From an uncultured Acetatifactor sp. (GTDB lineage: Bacteria > Bacillota > Clostridia > Lachnospirales > Lachnospiraceae), in assembly GCA_910587755.1 (NCBI GenBank), contig CAJUNZ010000060.1, positions 1-17,699 on the forward strand: a stretch of 17,699 nucleotides of DNA, in the 5' to 3' direction. This document shows, piece after piece, positions 1 through 7,988 of the stretch; within the stretch, counting starts at the first letter, position 1, and each line of letters begins with the position of its first letter. The translations under genes and the position numbers were made by a program. The notes beneath the pieces are model-generated. The model saw only the letters and a program-made list of their open reading frames with translations. It was not told the DNA's origin and made no database searches.

Positions 1-277
1 CTGTTATGGAGTTTGGTTTACCAGACCGGGCAGCATCATTCATTGTATACTCAAGGCCTGCGGCTATATATTTATTGACGAAGTTAGCCACTGTGTTAGG
101 ATGGACACCGATTGTCTGCGCGATTTCAGAGTTGGACATTCCATCTGTGCTATACAGGATAATTTTTGCTCGCTGTACCTTACGGTATTCCGCAGTCTGG
201 GATCGGGCAATTTTTTCCAGAATCTCGCGGTCGCCGTCTTTCAATATGATGTTCCCATATTTTTTGTTTCTGCCCAT
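1..277 (-). CDS. IS630-family transposase, N-terminal part (3' truncated by window edge)
   Basis: The first 92 codons are visible, starting at ATG 277-275; GGAGG lies 8 nt upstream at 290-286. The product starts MGRNKKYGNIILKDGDREIL and carries the typical IS630 N-terminal helix-turn-helix. Two features show this: the arginine/lysine-rich RKVQRAKIIL segment followed by MSNSEIAQTIGVHPNTVANF, and a closing ARSGKPNS that matches the usual R-P/S-G-R/K-P linker of this family. The C-terminal DDE catalytic domain is outside the window, so it is unknown whether the gene is intact. A promoter and a palindrome sit directly upstream. The adjacent ATPase/nuclease gene is truncated on the side facing this gene, consistent with insertion. 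The family call is confident; the exact subgroup is not. Confidence 0.8.
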   Translation of the reverse strand, partial: MGRNKKYGNIILKDGDREILEKIARSQTAEYRKVQRAKIILYSTDGMSNSEIAQTIGVHPNTVANFVNKYIAAGLEYTMNDAARSGKPNSIT

Positions 278-308
278 GGTTTTGTCCTCCAAATAGGTTG
301 ATATAACC

Positions 309-336
309 ATTATAGCAGATGTGTAAATTTACACAA
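309..336 (-). promoter_or_regulatory. Promoter of the IS630-type transposase
   Basis: On the minus strand TTGTGT (336-331) and a perfect TATAAT (314-309) are separated by 16 nt. The -10 box lies 31 nt upstream of the transposase ATG. The -35 box overlaps a 16-bp perfect palindrome, so autoregulation is possible but unproven. Confidence 0.6.
320..335. repeat. Perfect 16-bp palindrome in the IS promoter
   Basis: TGTGTAAATTTACACA is fully self-complementary. It fills the spacer and most of the -35 box of the transposase promoter. It may be an operator or part of a subterminal transposase binding site; the sequence does not decide between these. Confidence 0.6.
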
Positions 337-358
337 GAACTTTTAATACGTTATACTA

Positions 359-1636
359 GTGACCATAGACACAAGCGGACAGTCACAGTTTTTAATGTCA
401 GATGATGCGCTGACAAACAGCCTCTTCACATTATGTGCGTTATTACACAAACATTATGGCCAGAAAACCATACTTTTAATAGATGAGTATGACGTTCCTC
501 TGGACAAAGCGCAGCATTCCGGCTATTACGATGAAATTGTGAGCTTGATCCGCAGCCTTTTCAGTCGCGCCTTGAAAAGCAACAGCAGCCTTCATTTTGC
601 GGTGCTCACCGGCTGTCTCCGAATCGCAAAAGAGAGTATTTTCACAGGTCTTAACAATCTCCGCGTACTGTCCATTACAGATGCAGAATATGATGAATAC
701 TTTGGCTTTTCCGATGCCGAAGTCAGGAGCATGCTGCATTATTATTCACAAGATGACAAATATGAATTAATAAAAACATGGTATGATGGATACTGCTTTG
801 GCAACACGAATGTCTACTGCCCCTGGGACGTAATTAATTACTGTGCAAAACTCCGTGCCGACCCTGACGCCGCCCCCAGGCCCTTCTGGGTCAACACCAG
901 CGGGAACGACATCATCCGGGCATTTCTGCAAAAGGCAGGCCCTGGGGCCAGACGGGATCTGGAATGCCTGATAAACGGCGGCACTGTCAGAAAAAAAATC
1001 CGTCAGGAGCTCACCTACCGGGACATCTATCAGGATACGGATAACCTCTGGAGCGTCCTCTTTACCACCGGCTACCTGACTCTGTGTGGCAGCACCGATG
1101 GCAGAACTTTTGAACTGGCAATACCTAACCTGGAGATCCGGGAAATCTTCACAGAACAGATCTGGGAATGGTTTCAGGAGGAGACCCGCAGGGACACCCC
1201 AAAGCTTGATGCTTTCTGTGCCGCATTCCCCATGGCAGATACCCGGACCCTGGAAACTATTTTCACCGCTTATCTGAAGAAAACCATCAGTATCCGTGAT
1301 ACCGGTGTCCGTAAGGAGCGGAAAGAAAACTTCTATCATGGCATACTTCTGGGCCTCCTGAGCCACCGGGAAGACTGGATTATCAGTTCCAACGCTGAGT
1401 CCGGAGACGGGTTTTGCGACATCCTGATAGAAATTGAAGATAAAAGTATAGGGATTGTGATTGAATTGAAATATCCCGCCAACGGAAACCTGGAAGCAGG
1501 GTGCCAGGATGCCCTGGCACAAATTGAAGAAAAGAACTATGCAGAAGGCCTTCTGCAAAATGGAATGTCAACTATTATCAAATATGGGATTGCCTGTTAT
1601 AAAAAGACCTGTAAAGTGCTTTCCCTGCGCTCTTAA
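359..1636 (+). pseudogene. AAA-ATPase-like / PD-(D/E)XK nuclease protein, 5' truncated remnant
   Basis: The 425-codon frame opens at GTG 359 without a convincing ribosome binding site; an in-frame TAA lies just upstream at 344-346. It matches the family that joins an AAA-ATPase-like domain to a DUF1703 PD-(D/E)XK nuclease domain, which normally begins with a Walker A region and is usually 500-600 residues long. Here homology starts only a few residues in, just before Walker B (ILLIDEYD, residues 38-45). The family hallmarks LTGCLRIAKESIFTGLNNL (83-101) and WYDGYCFG (141-148) follow. The nuclease motif is at the C-terminus (GFCDILIE with D354, then IELK with E369 and K371). Walker A and roughly the first 110-130 residues are missing, so ATPase function should be lost. 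The likely cause is insertion of the adjacent IS630 element. Function in the intact family is poorly known. Confidence 0.75.
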
Positions 1637-1670
1637 CGAAAATTTATCTCACTCTCTTCCGCCGCCCTTC

Positions 1671-1710
1671 CTGAGGAACTGTGAAAGAATTATTCTTTAC
1701 AGTTCCTCAG
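1671..1710. terminator. Long inverted repeat between convergent genes, possible terminator
   Basis: CTGAGGAACTGT (1671-1682) is exactly complementary to ACAGTTCCTCAG (1699-1710). The inner AAAGAAT/ATTCTTT can extend the pairing with one bulged base. The repeat sits between the convergent ATPase/nuclease remnant and aat, and includes the last six codons of aat. There is no T-tract on either side, so a classical intrinsic terminator is not proven; a stabilising 3' hairpin is the alternative. Confidence 0.45.
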
Positions 1711-2367
1711 CATTCCTTCATACTCCTCCCAGGAGATATACCTTCCTCCCATGCTCTCCAGGTGTTCCGTGTGAAACTGACAGTCTATGAACAGAAACTC
1801 TTTCTGCTGCAGCAGACGGGCAAAGGCGATCAGAGCGGTTTTGGAGCCGTTTTCCTTTTCTGAGAACATGCTCTCCCCAAAGAAGCACCTTCCGATTGAG
1901 ACCCCGTACAGCCCCCCTGCCAGCTCTCCGTCCTCCATCACCTCCACACTGACGGCATAGCCCGCCTGGTGAAGGCGCAGATAGGCCTCCTCCATCTCGT
2001 CGGAGATCCAGGTCCCTTCCCCGAACTCTCTCTTTGTCCTGCACCGATGCATGGTGTCTGCAAAATCCCGGTTCAGCGCCAGCTGCAGGTCATGCTTTTT
2101 CATGTATTTTTTCATGGAGCGGGACACATGAATCTCCCCGGGAAATATCACAAAACGCTCCCGGGGACACCACCACAGCACATCCTCTCTGGGGCCTTGG
2201 GCCTCCTCCTCTTCCGTCAGAAACCCCCAGGGAAATATCCCGTGGGTGTAGGCCAGAAGAAGGCGTTCCACCCCCAGGCCTCCACCCACCGCAAGCAGAC
2301 CGTCCTCCCTGGCAAGGGCAGGATCCGGAAAGGAAATCCTACTGCTGTCCAGCTGGAACACAGGCAT
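1690..2367 (-). CDS. aat: Leucyl/phenylalanyl-tRNA--protein transferase
   Basis: Aat transfers Leu or Phe from aminoacyl-tRNA to proteins with N-terminal Arg or Lys, creating a primary N-degron that ClpS recognises. The 225-residue product has family signatures in order: DGLLAVGG, LLLAYTHGIFPW, WWCPRERFVIFP with HVSRS, GTWI, GGLYGVSIGRCFFGESMFS and FIDCQFHTEHLESMGG. The start at 2367 (MPVFQLDSS) is chosen over an upstream in-frame ATG at 2442 because AAGGAGG lies 9 nt before it and the family begins here. The start lies inside clpA (29-nt overlap), so the two genes are likely translationally coupled. It is the last gene of a clpS-clpA-aat unit; the 3' end falls in a long inverted repeat. Only the N-terminal Met-Pro region is variable; the protein looks intact and of usual length. 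Confidence 0.93.
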   Translation of the reverse strand: MPVFQLDSSRISFPDPALAREDGLLAVGGGLGVERLLLAYTHGIFPWGFLTEEEEAQGPREDVLWWCPRERFVIFPGEIHVSRSMKKYMKKHDLQLALNRDFADTMHRCRTKREFGEGTWISDEMEEAYLRLHQAGYAVSVEVMEDGELAGGLYGVSIGRCFFGESMFSEKENGSKTALIAFARLLQQKEFLFIDCQFHTEHLESMGGRYISWEEYEGMLRNCKE

Positions 2368-4771
2368 GGCACTGGTCCTCCTTTTCTGAGAGAATCCGTA
2401 TCTCAAACTTGTCCTCTCTGGCGGTGAGCACACATTTTCCACCCTCCTTCAGGGCCCCGAACAGAAGCTCATCCACCAGAAGGGGCTTTACCTCGCCCCC
2501 GATCACCCGCTCTATCTGCCGGGCGCCAAACTCTGCGCTGATGCCCTTCTTTTCCACCAGACTTCTGGCTTCCGGCTCCGCCTCCAGCTCCACCTTCTTC
2601 TTCCGTAACATCTTCCGGAGCTCACCCAGCTTCTTGTCCACGATCTGTCCGGCCATCTTCTTGTCCATCCCCCGGAACACCACCACTCTGGTAAGGCGGT
2701 TGCGGAACTCCGGCTGAAAGATCCGCTTCACTTCCTCCAGAATAGCCTGGGCATTCACATCCTGTCCCAGGAAACCAATGCCCGGCCTGCCCACCTTGCT
2801 GGCGCCGGCGTTGGAGGTCATAATGATAACCACATTCCGGAAGTCGGCTTTTCTGCCCTGGTTGTCCGTGAGAGTGGCATAATCCATCACCTGCAGGAGC
2901 ACATTGTAGATGTCCGGATGGGCTTTCTCTATCTCGTCCAGCAGAAGCACTGCATGGGGATGTTTCCTGATCTCTTCCGTCAGAAGACCTCCCTCCTCAT
3001 AGCCCACATACCCCGCCGGAGCGCCGATAAGCTTGGCCACCGCATGCTTCTCCCCGTACTCACTCATGTCAAAGCGGATCAACTTCACCCCAAGCTCTTC
3101 CGCCAGACTCCTGGCCACCTCTGTCTTGCCAACCCCGGTGGGCCCCACAAAGAGCAGGCTCGCCAAAGGCTTGCCATCCTCCAGAAGACCTGCCCTGGAA
3201 AATTTCACCGCGTTCACCGAAAGCCTCACCGCCTCGTCCTGACCGTAGACCCTGCCCAGGATCCGTTCCTCCAGGGTGGAAAGCGCCTGCTCCTCGCCGC
3301 CCTCCACCGCCTGTTTGGGAATATGGCAGGTTTTGGATAGGATCTCGTCTATCAGATCCCGCTCCACAGTCTGCTTCTCCTGCTCCAGAGGGTGCATCCT
3401 CCGGTAAGCCCCGGCCTCGTCCATAAGATCAATGGCCTTGTCAGGAAGAAAACGCTCATTCACATATTTTGCACTCATCTCCACCGCATACCGCAGCACG
3501 CCTTCCCCATAGGCGACGCCGTGGAACTGTTCATAGGCCCCTTGAAGTCCCTCCAGAATCCGGGCCGCATCCTGAATTCCGGGCTCTTTGATGTCAATAT
3601 TCTGGAACCGCCGCACCAGGCTTTTGCTCTTCTCGAAATGCTTCTTGTACTCCTCATAGGTGGTGGCGCCGATAAAGCGCACATGCCCTGCCGCCAGATA
3701 GGGTTTGAGCATATTGGAGACGTCAAATGTGCCCCCGTTCACAGCCCCCGCCCCAACGATATTGTGGATCTCATCAATGTAGATTATGGGCTTTTCCTCC
3801 TGGCTCAGGCTTTCCATGACCTTCTTAAAACGCTTCTCAAAGTCCCCCCGGTACTGGGTGCCCGCAAGCAGACTGCCCAGGTCCAGAGAGTAGATTTTGG
3901 CTCCTTTCAGAGGCTCCGGCACCTGGCCCTCCTTCAGCAGCGCCGCCAGGCCGTAGGTGACGGCTGTCTTTCCCACCCCCGGCTCCCCTATGTGCAGTGG
4001 ATTGTTCTTGTCCCTCCGGCAAAGCACCTGCATGGTCCTCTGAAGTTCCTCCTCCCTGCCGATAAGGGGATTGGCATCCTTCAGCACATCCTCCAGGCAG
4101 ACTGCATACCGCTTCCAGAAACCGGCCTGAACTTCTGTCTCATAGTCTTCCCCTATGTCCTCCCAGAAGGTTTCGTCATCGTCCTCTTCTTCGTCCTCCT
4201 CGTCCCATTCCTCCGGATCCGTTTTCCTTCGCCTGCCCGGCGCCTGCCCCCGCCCTGAGGAGCCTCCCCTGCCCGGGCCAGACATGCCGGCCCTTCCCAG
4301 AGCAGCTTCCTCCCTGGCATCCTCCTCATACAGAATGTTCATCTCCTGGAGCAGCTGCACCTGTTCCACCCCCTGCACCCGCATGTAGTAGACCGCATAG
4401 CTCTCCTCCAGTCCATAGACCGCGTGAAGAATATGTGGCAGCTCCACCATATTTTTCTCGCTGTTGCGGGCGCTGTCCCAGGCGTTGGACACCACTTCCT
4501 CCATGGCCTGGGAGAAGTCCGGCATCTCCTCGGAGTCCTCCTCGTCCTGGAAATCCTCCTCCCCGGGCTCCATGTACTTTTCCAGGTAGGTCCTTAAGTT
4601 ATAGTCCAATTCCCTGACACTGCCGCCGCAGCTGGCAAACGCCTGGGCAAATACCTTGTTCCGGCACACCACATACAGCAGCAGCTCCGGGGTCACAAAC
4701 TCAAAATGTGCAGACCTGGCCAGGGAAAGCACCATACTGATAATCTCAGCCACTTCATCCGACACCTGCAT
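2339..4771 (-). CDS. clpA: ATP-dependent Clp protease ATP-binding subunit ClpA
   Basis: ClpA is the hexameric AAA+ unfoldase that feeds substrates, including ClpS-delivered N-degron proteins, to ClpP. The 810-residue product has: an N domain (about 1-145); an acidic, Gly-rich linker (about 150-215, with a run of Asp/Glu near 187-200); D1 with Walker A GEPGVGKT (262-269) and Walker B IIYIDE (329-334); and D2 with GPTGVGKT (543-550), VLLLDE (608-613) and an IGF ClpP-docking loop (665-667). There is no ClpB/ClpC-type middle domain, which argues for ClpA. A GTG at 4777 is in frame, but the AGGAGG at 4784-4779 is only 1 nt from it and 7 nt from the ATG at 4771, so ATG 4771 is preferred. It begins 2 nt after the clpS stop and overlaps aat by 29 nt. 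The long acidic linker is longer than I expect for E. coli ClpA. Confidence 0.92.
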   Translation of the reverse strand: MQVSDEVAEIISMVLSLARSAHFEFVTPELLLYVVCRNKVFAQAFASCGGSVRELDYNLRTYLEKYMEPGEEDFQDEEDSEEMPDFSQAMEEVVSNAWDSARNSEKNMVELPHILHAVYGLEESYAVYYMRVQGVEQVQLLQEMNILYEEDAREEAALGRAGMSGPGRGGSSGRGQAPGRRRKTDPEEWDEEDEEEDDDETFWEDIGEDYETEVQAGFWKRYAVCLEDVLKDANPLIGREEELQRTMQVLCRRDKNNPLHIGEPGVGKTAVTYGLAALLKEGQVPEPLKGAKIYSLDLGSLLAGTQYRGDFEKRFKKVMESLSQEEKPIIYIDEIHNIVGAGAVNGGTFDVSNMLKPYLAAGHVRFIGATTYEEYKKHFEKSKSLVRRFQNIDIKEPGIQDAARILEGLQGAYEQFHGVAYGEGVLRYAVEMSAKYVNERFLPDKAIDLMDEAGAYRRMHPLEQEKQTVERDLIDEILSKTCHIPKQAVEGGEEQALSTLEERILGRVYGQDEAVRLSVNAVKFSRAGLLEDGKPLASLLFVGPTGVGKTEVARSLAEELGVKLIRFDMSEYGEKHAVAKLIGAPAGYVGYEEGGLLTEEIRKHPHAVLLLDEIEKAHPDIYNVLLQVMDYATLTDNQGRKADFRNVVIIMTSNAGASKVGRPGIGFLGQDVNAQAILEEVKRIFQPEFRNRLTRVVVFRGMDKKMAGQIVDKKLGELRKMLRKKKVELEAEPEARSLVEKKGISAEFGARQIERVIGGEVKPLLVDELLFGALKEGGKCVLTAREDKFEIRILSEKEDQCHACVPAGQQ

Positions 4772-4773
4772 CT

Positions 4774-5073
4774 TCACACCTCCTCGATGGTCATGCGGAA
4801 GGGATATTCCTCCGCCTCCGCCCGGGCCGCCGCGGTCTGTACCTTGGTGGCCGCGATATCGTAGGGATAGGCCCCCACCACCGCCCTGCCGCTCTCATGC
4901 ACTGTCATCATCAGATGCACCGCCTCCGGCTGGGCCTTGTGGAAGATCTCCTCCAGTATCTGAACCACAAAATCCATGGGAGTGAAATCGTCATTGTGCA
5001 TGATAACCCTGTAGTGTTTCGGCTCCCTGATGTTAATTCTTGTCTTCTCTAATGTTTCTCCCTTTACGGACAT
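4774..5073 (-). CDS. clpS: ClpS, N-degron adaptor of ClpAP
   Basis: ClpS binds proteins with bulky hydrophobic N-terminal residues and hands them to the ClpA N domain. The 99-residue product matches the whole family, with a flexible N-terminal tail (1-20) and a core. The amino-group and hydrophobic-pocket residues are visible: N27-D28-D29 in HNDDFTPM, M33, M55 and H59, in the same spacing as E. coli N34/D35/D36, M40, M62 and H66. AGGGA sits 7 nt before ATG 5073. The stop lies 2 nt before the clpA ATG, and the clpA ribosome binding site lies in the last clpS codons, which indicates coupling. No clear promoter was seen in the 74 bases upstream; it may be read through from the glycosyltransferase gene. 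Confidence 0.95.
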   Translation of the reverse strand: MSVKGETLEKTRINIREPKHYRVIMHNDDFTPMDFVVQILEEIFHKAQPEAVHLMMTVHESGRAVVGAYPYDIAATKVQTAAARAEAEEYPFRMTIEEV

Positions 5074-5147
5074 ACTCTGCTCCCTTTCCCTCTGCCCAGA
5101 CCTCCAGCCATGTTGTATTACACTGTAAAACTATCTCTGCCCCGCCC

Positions 5148-5978
5148 TCACGGTTTCCGGCGGTAAATTTTCTCCTTCAGCCAGTGGTACAGGCCCGAGA
5201 ATGGACCGCTCTCCGCCAGAATCCTCCGCAGGGGCGCCAGGGTGACGGCCAGAGCCAGCCTGTACCGCCAAAGCTCCCACCTGCCCATATAGGTTTCTGT
5301 GATCTGCCTGTGCTCCTGGCTGTCACTCCGCCGGTTATCCGGACTCTCCGAAAAGCCCCCTCCCTCATAGGAGGACACAGGAAATTCCATATGGCGCATC
5401 CTGGCTCCTGCCCGGTAGAAGCACCACAGAAAGTGGTCATAATCCGCCCGGATCCTGTACCGAAGGTCATAGGGCTTTCCTCTGCACAGGGCGGCGCTGT
5501 AGAAACAGGACTGATGGCAGGGAATATTGCGATAGCAGGTAAAACCTGTGATGGCAGGCGCGGAAGCTATGACCACGCCGTTTTTCCCACTGCAGGTATC
5601 CCCGTACAGCACCAGGGAATCCATGTCCGTTCCGGATCTTCTTTCTTCCTCCAGCACCCGCTCTGTGCGCTCCAGAACCTCCCTGTCCGCCAGCACATCC
5701 CCGCAGTTTAAGAACAGGATAAACTCCCCCCGGGCCCGGGCCGCCCCCTGATTCATGGCCTCGTAGATACCCCCGTCCTTTTCCACATAGATCCGCACCC
5801 GCTCCGCTCCCGGCCGGGAGGCGTTTTCCTGCTTCCACCGCTCCAGGGCTCCGTCCGTGCTTCCCCCATCCTTCAGCACTACTTCCACATCCCCCCAGGT
5901 CTGTTCCAGTACGCTTTCCAGAGTGGGCTCTAATTTATCTCCCGGGTTCAGGCACACCGTCACCACCGTAAATCTCAT
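5148..5978 (-). CDS. Family 2 glycosyltransferase
   Basis: This is a 276-residue GT2 (GT-A fold) enzyme, expected to transfer a sugar from a nucleotide donor to a lipid or glycan acceptor on the cytoplasmic side of the membrane. The fold markers are MRFTVVTVCLNPG at the start, KDGGSTDG (36-43), DGGIYEAMNQG (68-78) and FLNCGD (89-94), where the metal-binding DxD is represented by NCGD. DYDHFLW (179-185) fits the catalytic region of WcaE-like members. No transmembrane helix is evident; the C-terminal 45 residues are basic and aromatic and could attach to the membrane. GGAGG precedes ATG 5978. The first 44 nt overlap the 3' end of the upstream membrane protein gene, so the two are probably coupled. 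Donor and acceptor are unknown. Confidence 0.85.
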   Translation of the reverse strand: MRFTVVTVCLNPGDKLEPTLESVLEQTWGDVEVVLKDGGSTDGALERWKQENASRPGAERVRIYVEKDGGIYEAMNQGAARARGEFILFLNCGDVLADREVLERTERVLEEERRSGTDMDSLVLYGDTCSGKNGVVIASAPAITGFTCYRNIPCHQSCFYSAALCRGKPYDLRYRIRADYDHFLWCFYRAGARMRHMEFPVSSYEGGGFSESPDNRRSDSQEHRQITETYMGRWELWRYRLALAVTLAPLRRILAESGPFSGLYHWLKEKIYRRKP

Positions 5979-6390
5979 ACCGCTCCTCCCCCATCACACT
6001 CTGGCAGAAATACAGCGCCCCCATGCAGATTCCCAGAAATGTCACTGTGTACAGAATAGGCATGGAAGGATCCCTAAGGCCGCACCAGTATTCAATCCTT
6101 GAAAGCATCTGCCCCTGCAGCTTCTCTCCTCCCATAACCGCCTCCCCATACTCGGCAAGGGGCATCCGGCCCTGATTAGTTACCCACAGAAACACCTTGC
6201 CGTCGTTGCCTACAGGCTCCAGCTCCAATAGATACGCACGTACCGCCTCCGCAATTTCCGCCAGGGAAGCGCTCTTTCTCTCTCTGTTCACCGGAAGAAA
6301 ATTTACCGCCGTAATCAGTATTCCCCCGCATACAATACAGATCAGCAGCAGGAGAACACATTTTAGGACAAATCTTCCTTTCTCCTCCAT
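5935..6390 (-). CDS. Small two-helix membrane protein of unknown function
   Basis: The 151-residue product is not recognised. It has one hydrophobic helix near the N-terminus (about 8-31, preceded by MEEKGRFVLK). A soluble stretch of about 80 residues follows, then a second helix (about 111-130, PILYTVTFLGICMGALYFC), and an acidic Gly/Pro tail. By the positive-inside rule the middle part would face outside and both ends inside. GAGG is present a few bases before ATG 6390. The gene overlaps the glycosyltransferase by 44 nt, so it may be a partner or membrane anchor for that enzyme; this is inference from position only. Confidence 0.65.
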   Translation of the reverse strand: MEEKGRFVLKCVLLLLICIVCGGILITAVNFLPVNRERKSASLAEIAEAVRAYLLELEPVGNDGKVFLWVTNQGRMPLAEYGEAVMGGEKLQGQMLSRIEYWCGLRDPSMPILYTVTFLGICMGALYFCQSVMGEERYEIYGGDGVPEPGR

Positions 6391-6467
6391 CCTTTGCCTC
6401 TTTCTCTGAGTTTATCCTTCCTCTGACTTATTATGCGGCAGATCAGCCGGCAAAGCCATCTCCCTGT

Positions 6468-7988
6468 TCAGCGCCGGCCTGTGGATCTGGGGTAATATTT
6501 CCTCCTGTGCAGAAGCCACACACTGCCTCCCCCCCACACCAGGCACACAGTACAGGCCGCCCAGCCAAAGTGGTTCGGCATGTCCGCCCCCACAGCCCCC
6601 GCGCCGTAGGCCAGAAGATTCGCCGTCATGTGTATCGCCGCCGGCGCCAGGAATCTGCCGGTATACCCATAGGCATATGCCAGAAACAATCCCATGACAA
6701 AAGCATATATTCCCTGAACCAGATTCCCGTGATAGACGGCAAAAAGAGCCGCGGACAGCACCGCCGCCCAGGGAAAACTCCAGGAACACCGCAGTCTCCC
6801 GTAGACCGCTCCCCGGAACACAAGCTCCTCCGCCAGCGGTGAGACAATCCCATAAGCAAAAAGTCCCAGAGGCAGCCAGGCTCCGTGCTGGGCTCCCGCC
6901 GCCGACTGATATGCCTGGGAAAGACCTGTGATCCCCGACAGCTCCAGAAATAAATTCAGCCCCAGGACAAGCCCCAGGGACGCCATACCAAGAAGCAGGT
7001 AACTTCCCGGAGGATTGGGCCTCAGATGCCAGAGCTTTTCCTGCTCCCAGGTATCCCTCACAGCCTTCCTGGCCATACCTGCCGCGGCAGCGCCCCCTGC
7101 GGCAAACCCAAAAACAGACAGCAGGGCGGAGGCGTTGGCTGTAAGGCTCTGCAGGGCCCCCGAGGCATCCCGCACAAACAGCAATTCCCCCCAGTGCCCC
7201 CTGCTCTCCAGCGCGCTCAGCACCATGACGCCGATATTTACGGCAAGGGCCCTGGCCAGGTAAAACAGCAAAAACGGCAGCATCACCTGCCAGGTTCTCT
7301 CCAGGGCCGAGGGAGGGCTGACCTGGTCGCTTTCCCTTAAAAGAAACCGCTCCAGCTCCTCCACCGAACGGACAATGTAGTCTGCTCCGGCGGCTTTGAG
7401 CTCCTCCATTCCCCCATAGCCGTATGTAACGCCCACGCTCTCCACCCCGGCGGCGCGGGCCCCTTCCACATCAAAGCGCCTGTCCCCGATCATATACACC
7501 TGGGCTCTCTCCACCTTCCTGCCCTGGAACATCTGTCTCAGAGTCTCTTTCACCACCTGGTCCTTCTGGGTTCTGGCGCCGTCCAGTTCGCTTCCCACCA
7601 CCACGCTGAAATATTTATCTATGCGGAAATGTTCCAGAATTCTGCGGACAAACACCGTGGGTTTGCTGGAGGCCACCGCCAGCACCATTCCCCGGGCCTG
7701 AAGCGTCCGCAGCATGGCGGGTATTCCTCTGTAGACCTTGTTCTCAAAAATACCTTTCTCCCGGAAGCGCTCCCTGTATTTCTCCACAGCCGCCTCCGCC
7801 TGCCCCGCCTCCATATGGTAGAATTCCATGAAACTCTCCTTCAGGGGAGGCCCGATAAAAGGCTCCAGCCTGTCCAGATCCGGTTCGTGAATTCCAAAGG
7901 CTTCCAGGGCATACTGCACACAGGTACAGATCCCCCTCTTGGGATCCGTCAGTGTCCCGTCCAGGTCAAATAACAGATATTTTTTCAT
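6468..7988 (-). CDS. HAD-family phosphatase fused to a CPBP intramembrane metalloprotease
   Basis: The 506-residue product has two domains. Residues 1-218 are a phosphoglycolate-phosphatase-like HAD hydrolase: FDLDGTLTD with nucleophile D8 and D10, AVASSKP (104-110) for motif II, K142, and GDRRFDVEGA with D169/D173 for motif IV. Residues 235-495 are polytopic and end in a CPBP (CAAX protease/bacteriocin-processing, Abi) domain, with EE and R in SPLAEELVFRG (E387, E388, R392), H420 in FAVYH, and H453/N457 in AIHMTAN. All metal and catalytic motifs of both halves are present, so both may be active: the HAD part in the cytoplasm and the protease in the membrane. The ATG directly follows the greA stop (TAAATG) and its AGGAGC lies in the end of greA, implying coupling. 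No frameshift or stop separates the domains. Substrates are unknown. Confidence 0.87.
   Translation of the reverse strand: MKKYLLFDLDGTLTDPKRGICTCVQYALEAFGIHEPDLDRLEPFIGPPLKESFMEFYHMEAGQAEAAVEKYRERFREKGIFENKVYRGIPAMLRTLQARGMVLAVASSKPTVFVRRILEHFRIDKYFSVVVGSELDGARTQKDQVVKETLRQMFQGRKVERAQVYMIGDRRFDVEGARAAGVESVGVTYGYGGMEELKAAGADYIVRSVEELERFLLRESDQVSPPSALERTWQVMLPFLLFYLARALAVNIGVMVLSALESRGHWGELLFVRDASGALQSLTANASALLSVFGFAAGGAAAAGMARKAVRDTWEQEKLWHLRPNPPGSYLLLGMASLGLVLGLNLFLELSGITGLSQAYQSAAGAQHGAWLPLGLFAYGIVSPLAEELVFRGAVYGRLRCSWSFPWAAVLSAALFAVYHGNLVQGIYAFVMGLFLAYAYGYTGRFLAPAAIHMTANLLAYGAGAVGADMPNHFGWAACTVCLVWGGGSVWLLHRRKYYPRSTGRR

Larger units (their letters stand above)
1..356 (-). mobile_element. 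IS630-type insertion sequence, one end only
   Basis: This is the upstream end of an IS630/Tc1-superfamily element, recognised from its transposase; the rest lies beyond base 1. The element probably ends next to the TA at 357-358. IS630-type elements insert at TA dinucleotides and IS630 itself prefers CTAG, which is found at 356-359. The DNA immediately beyond is the broken start of an ATPase/nuclease gene. The exact boundary and the terminal inverted repeat cannot be proved because the other end is not in the window. Confidence 0.5.

Noticed and set aside
767..1558. 263-codon minus-strand open frame
   Set aside because: It lies wholly antisense to the ATPase/nuclease remnant, whose motifs are clear; the translated product has no family resemblance.
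2339..4771. ClpB or ClpC instead of ClpA
   Set aside because: There is no coiled-coil middle domain between or within the ATPase modules, an IGF ClpP-docking loop is present (unlike ClpB), and clpS is adjacent.
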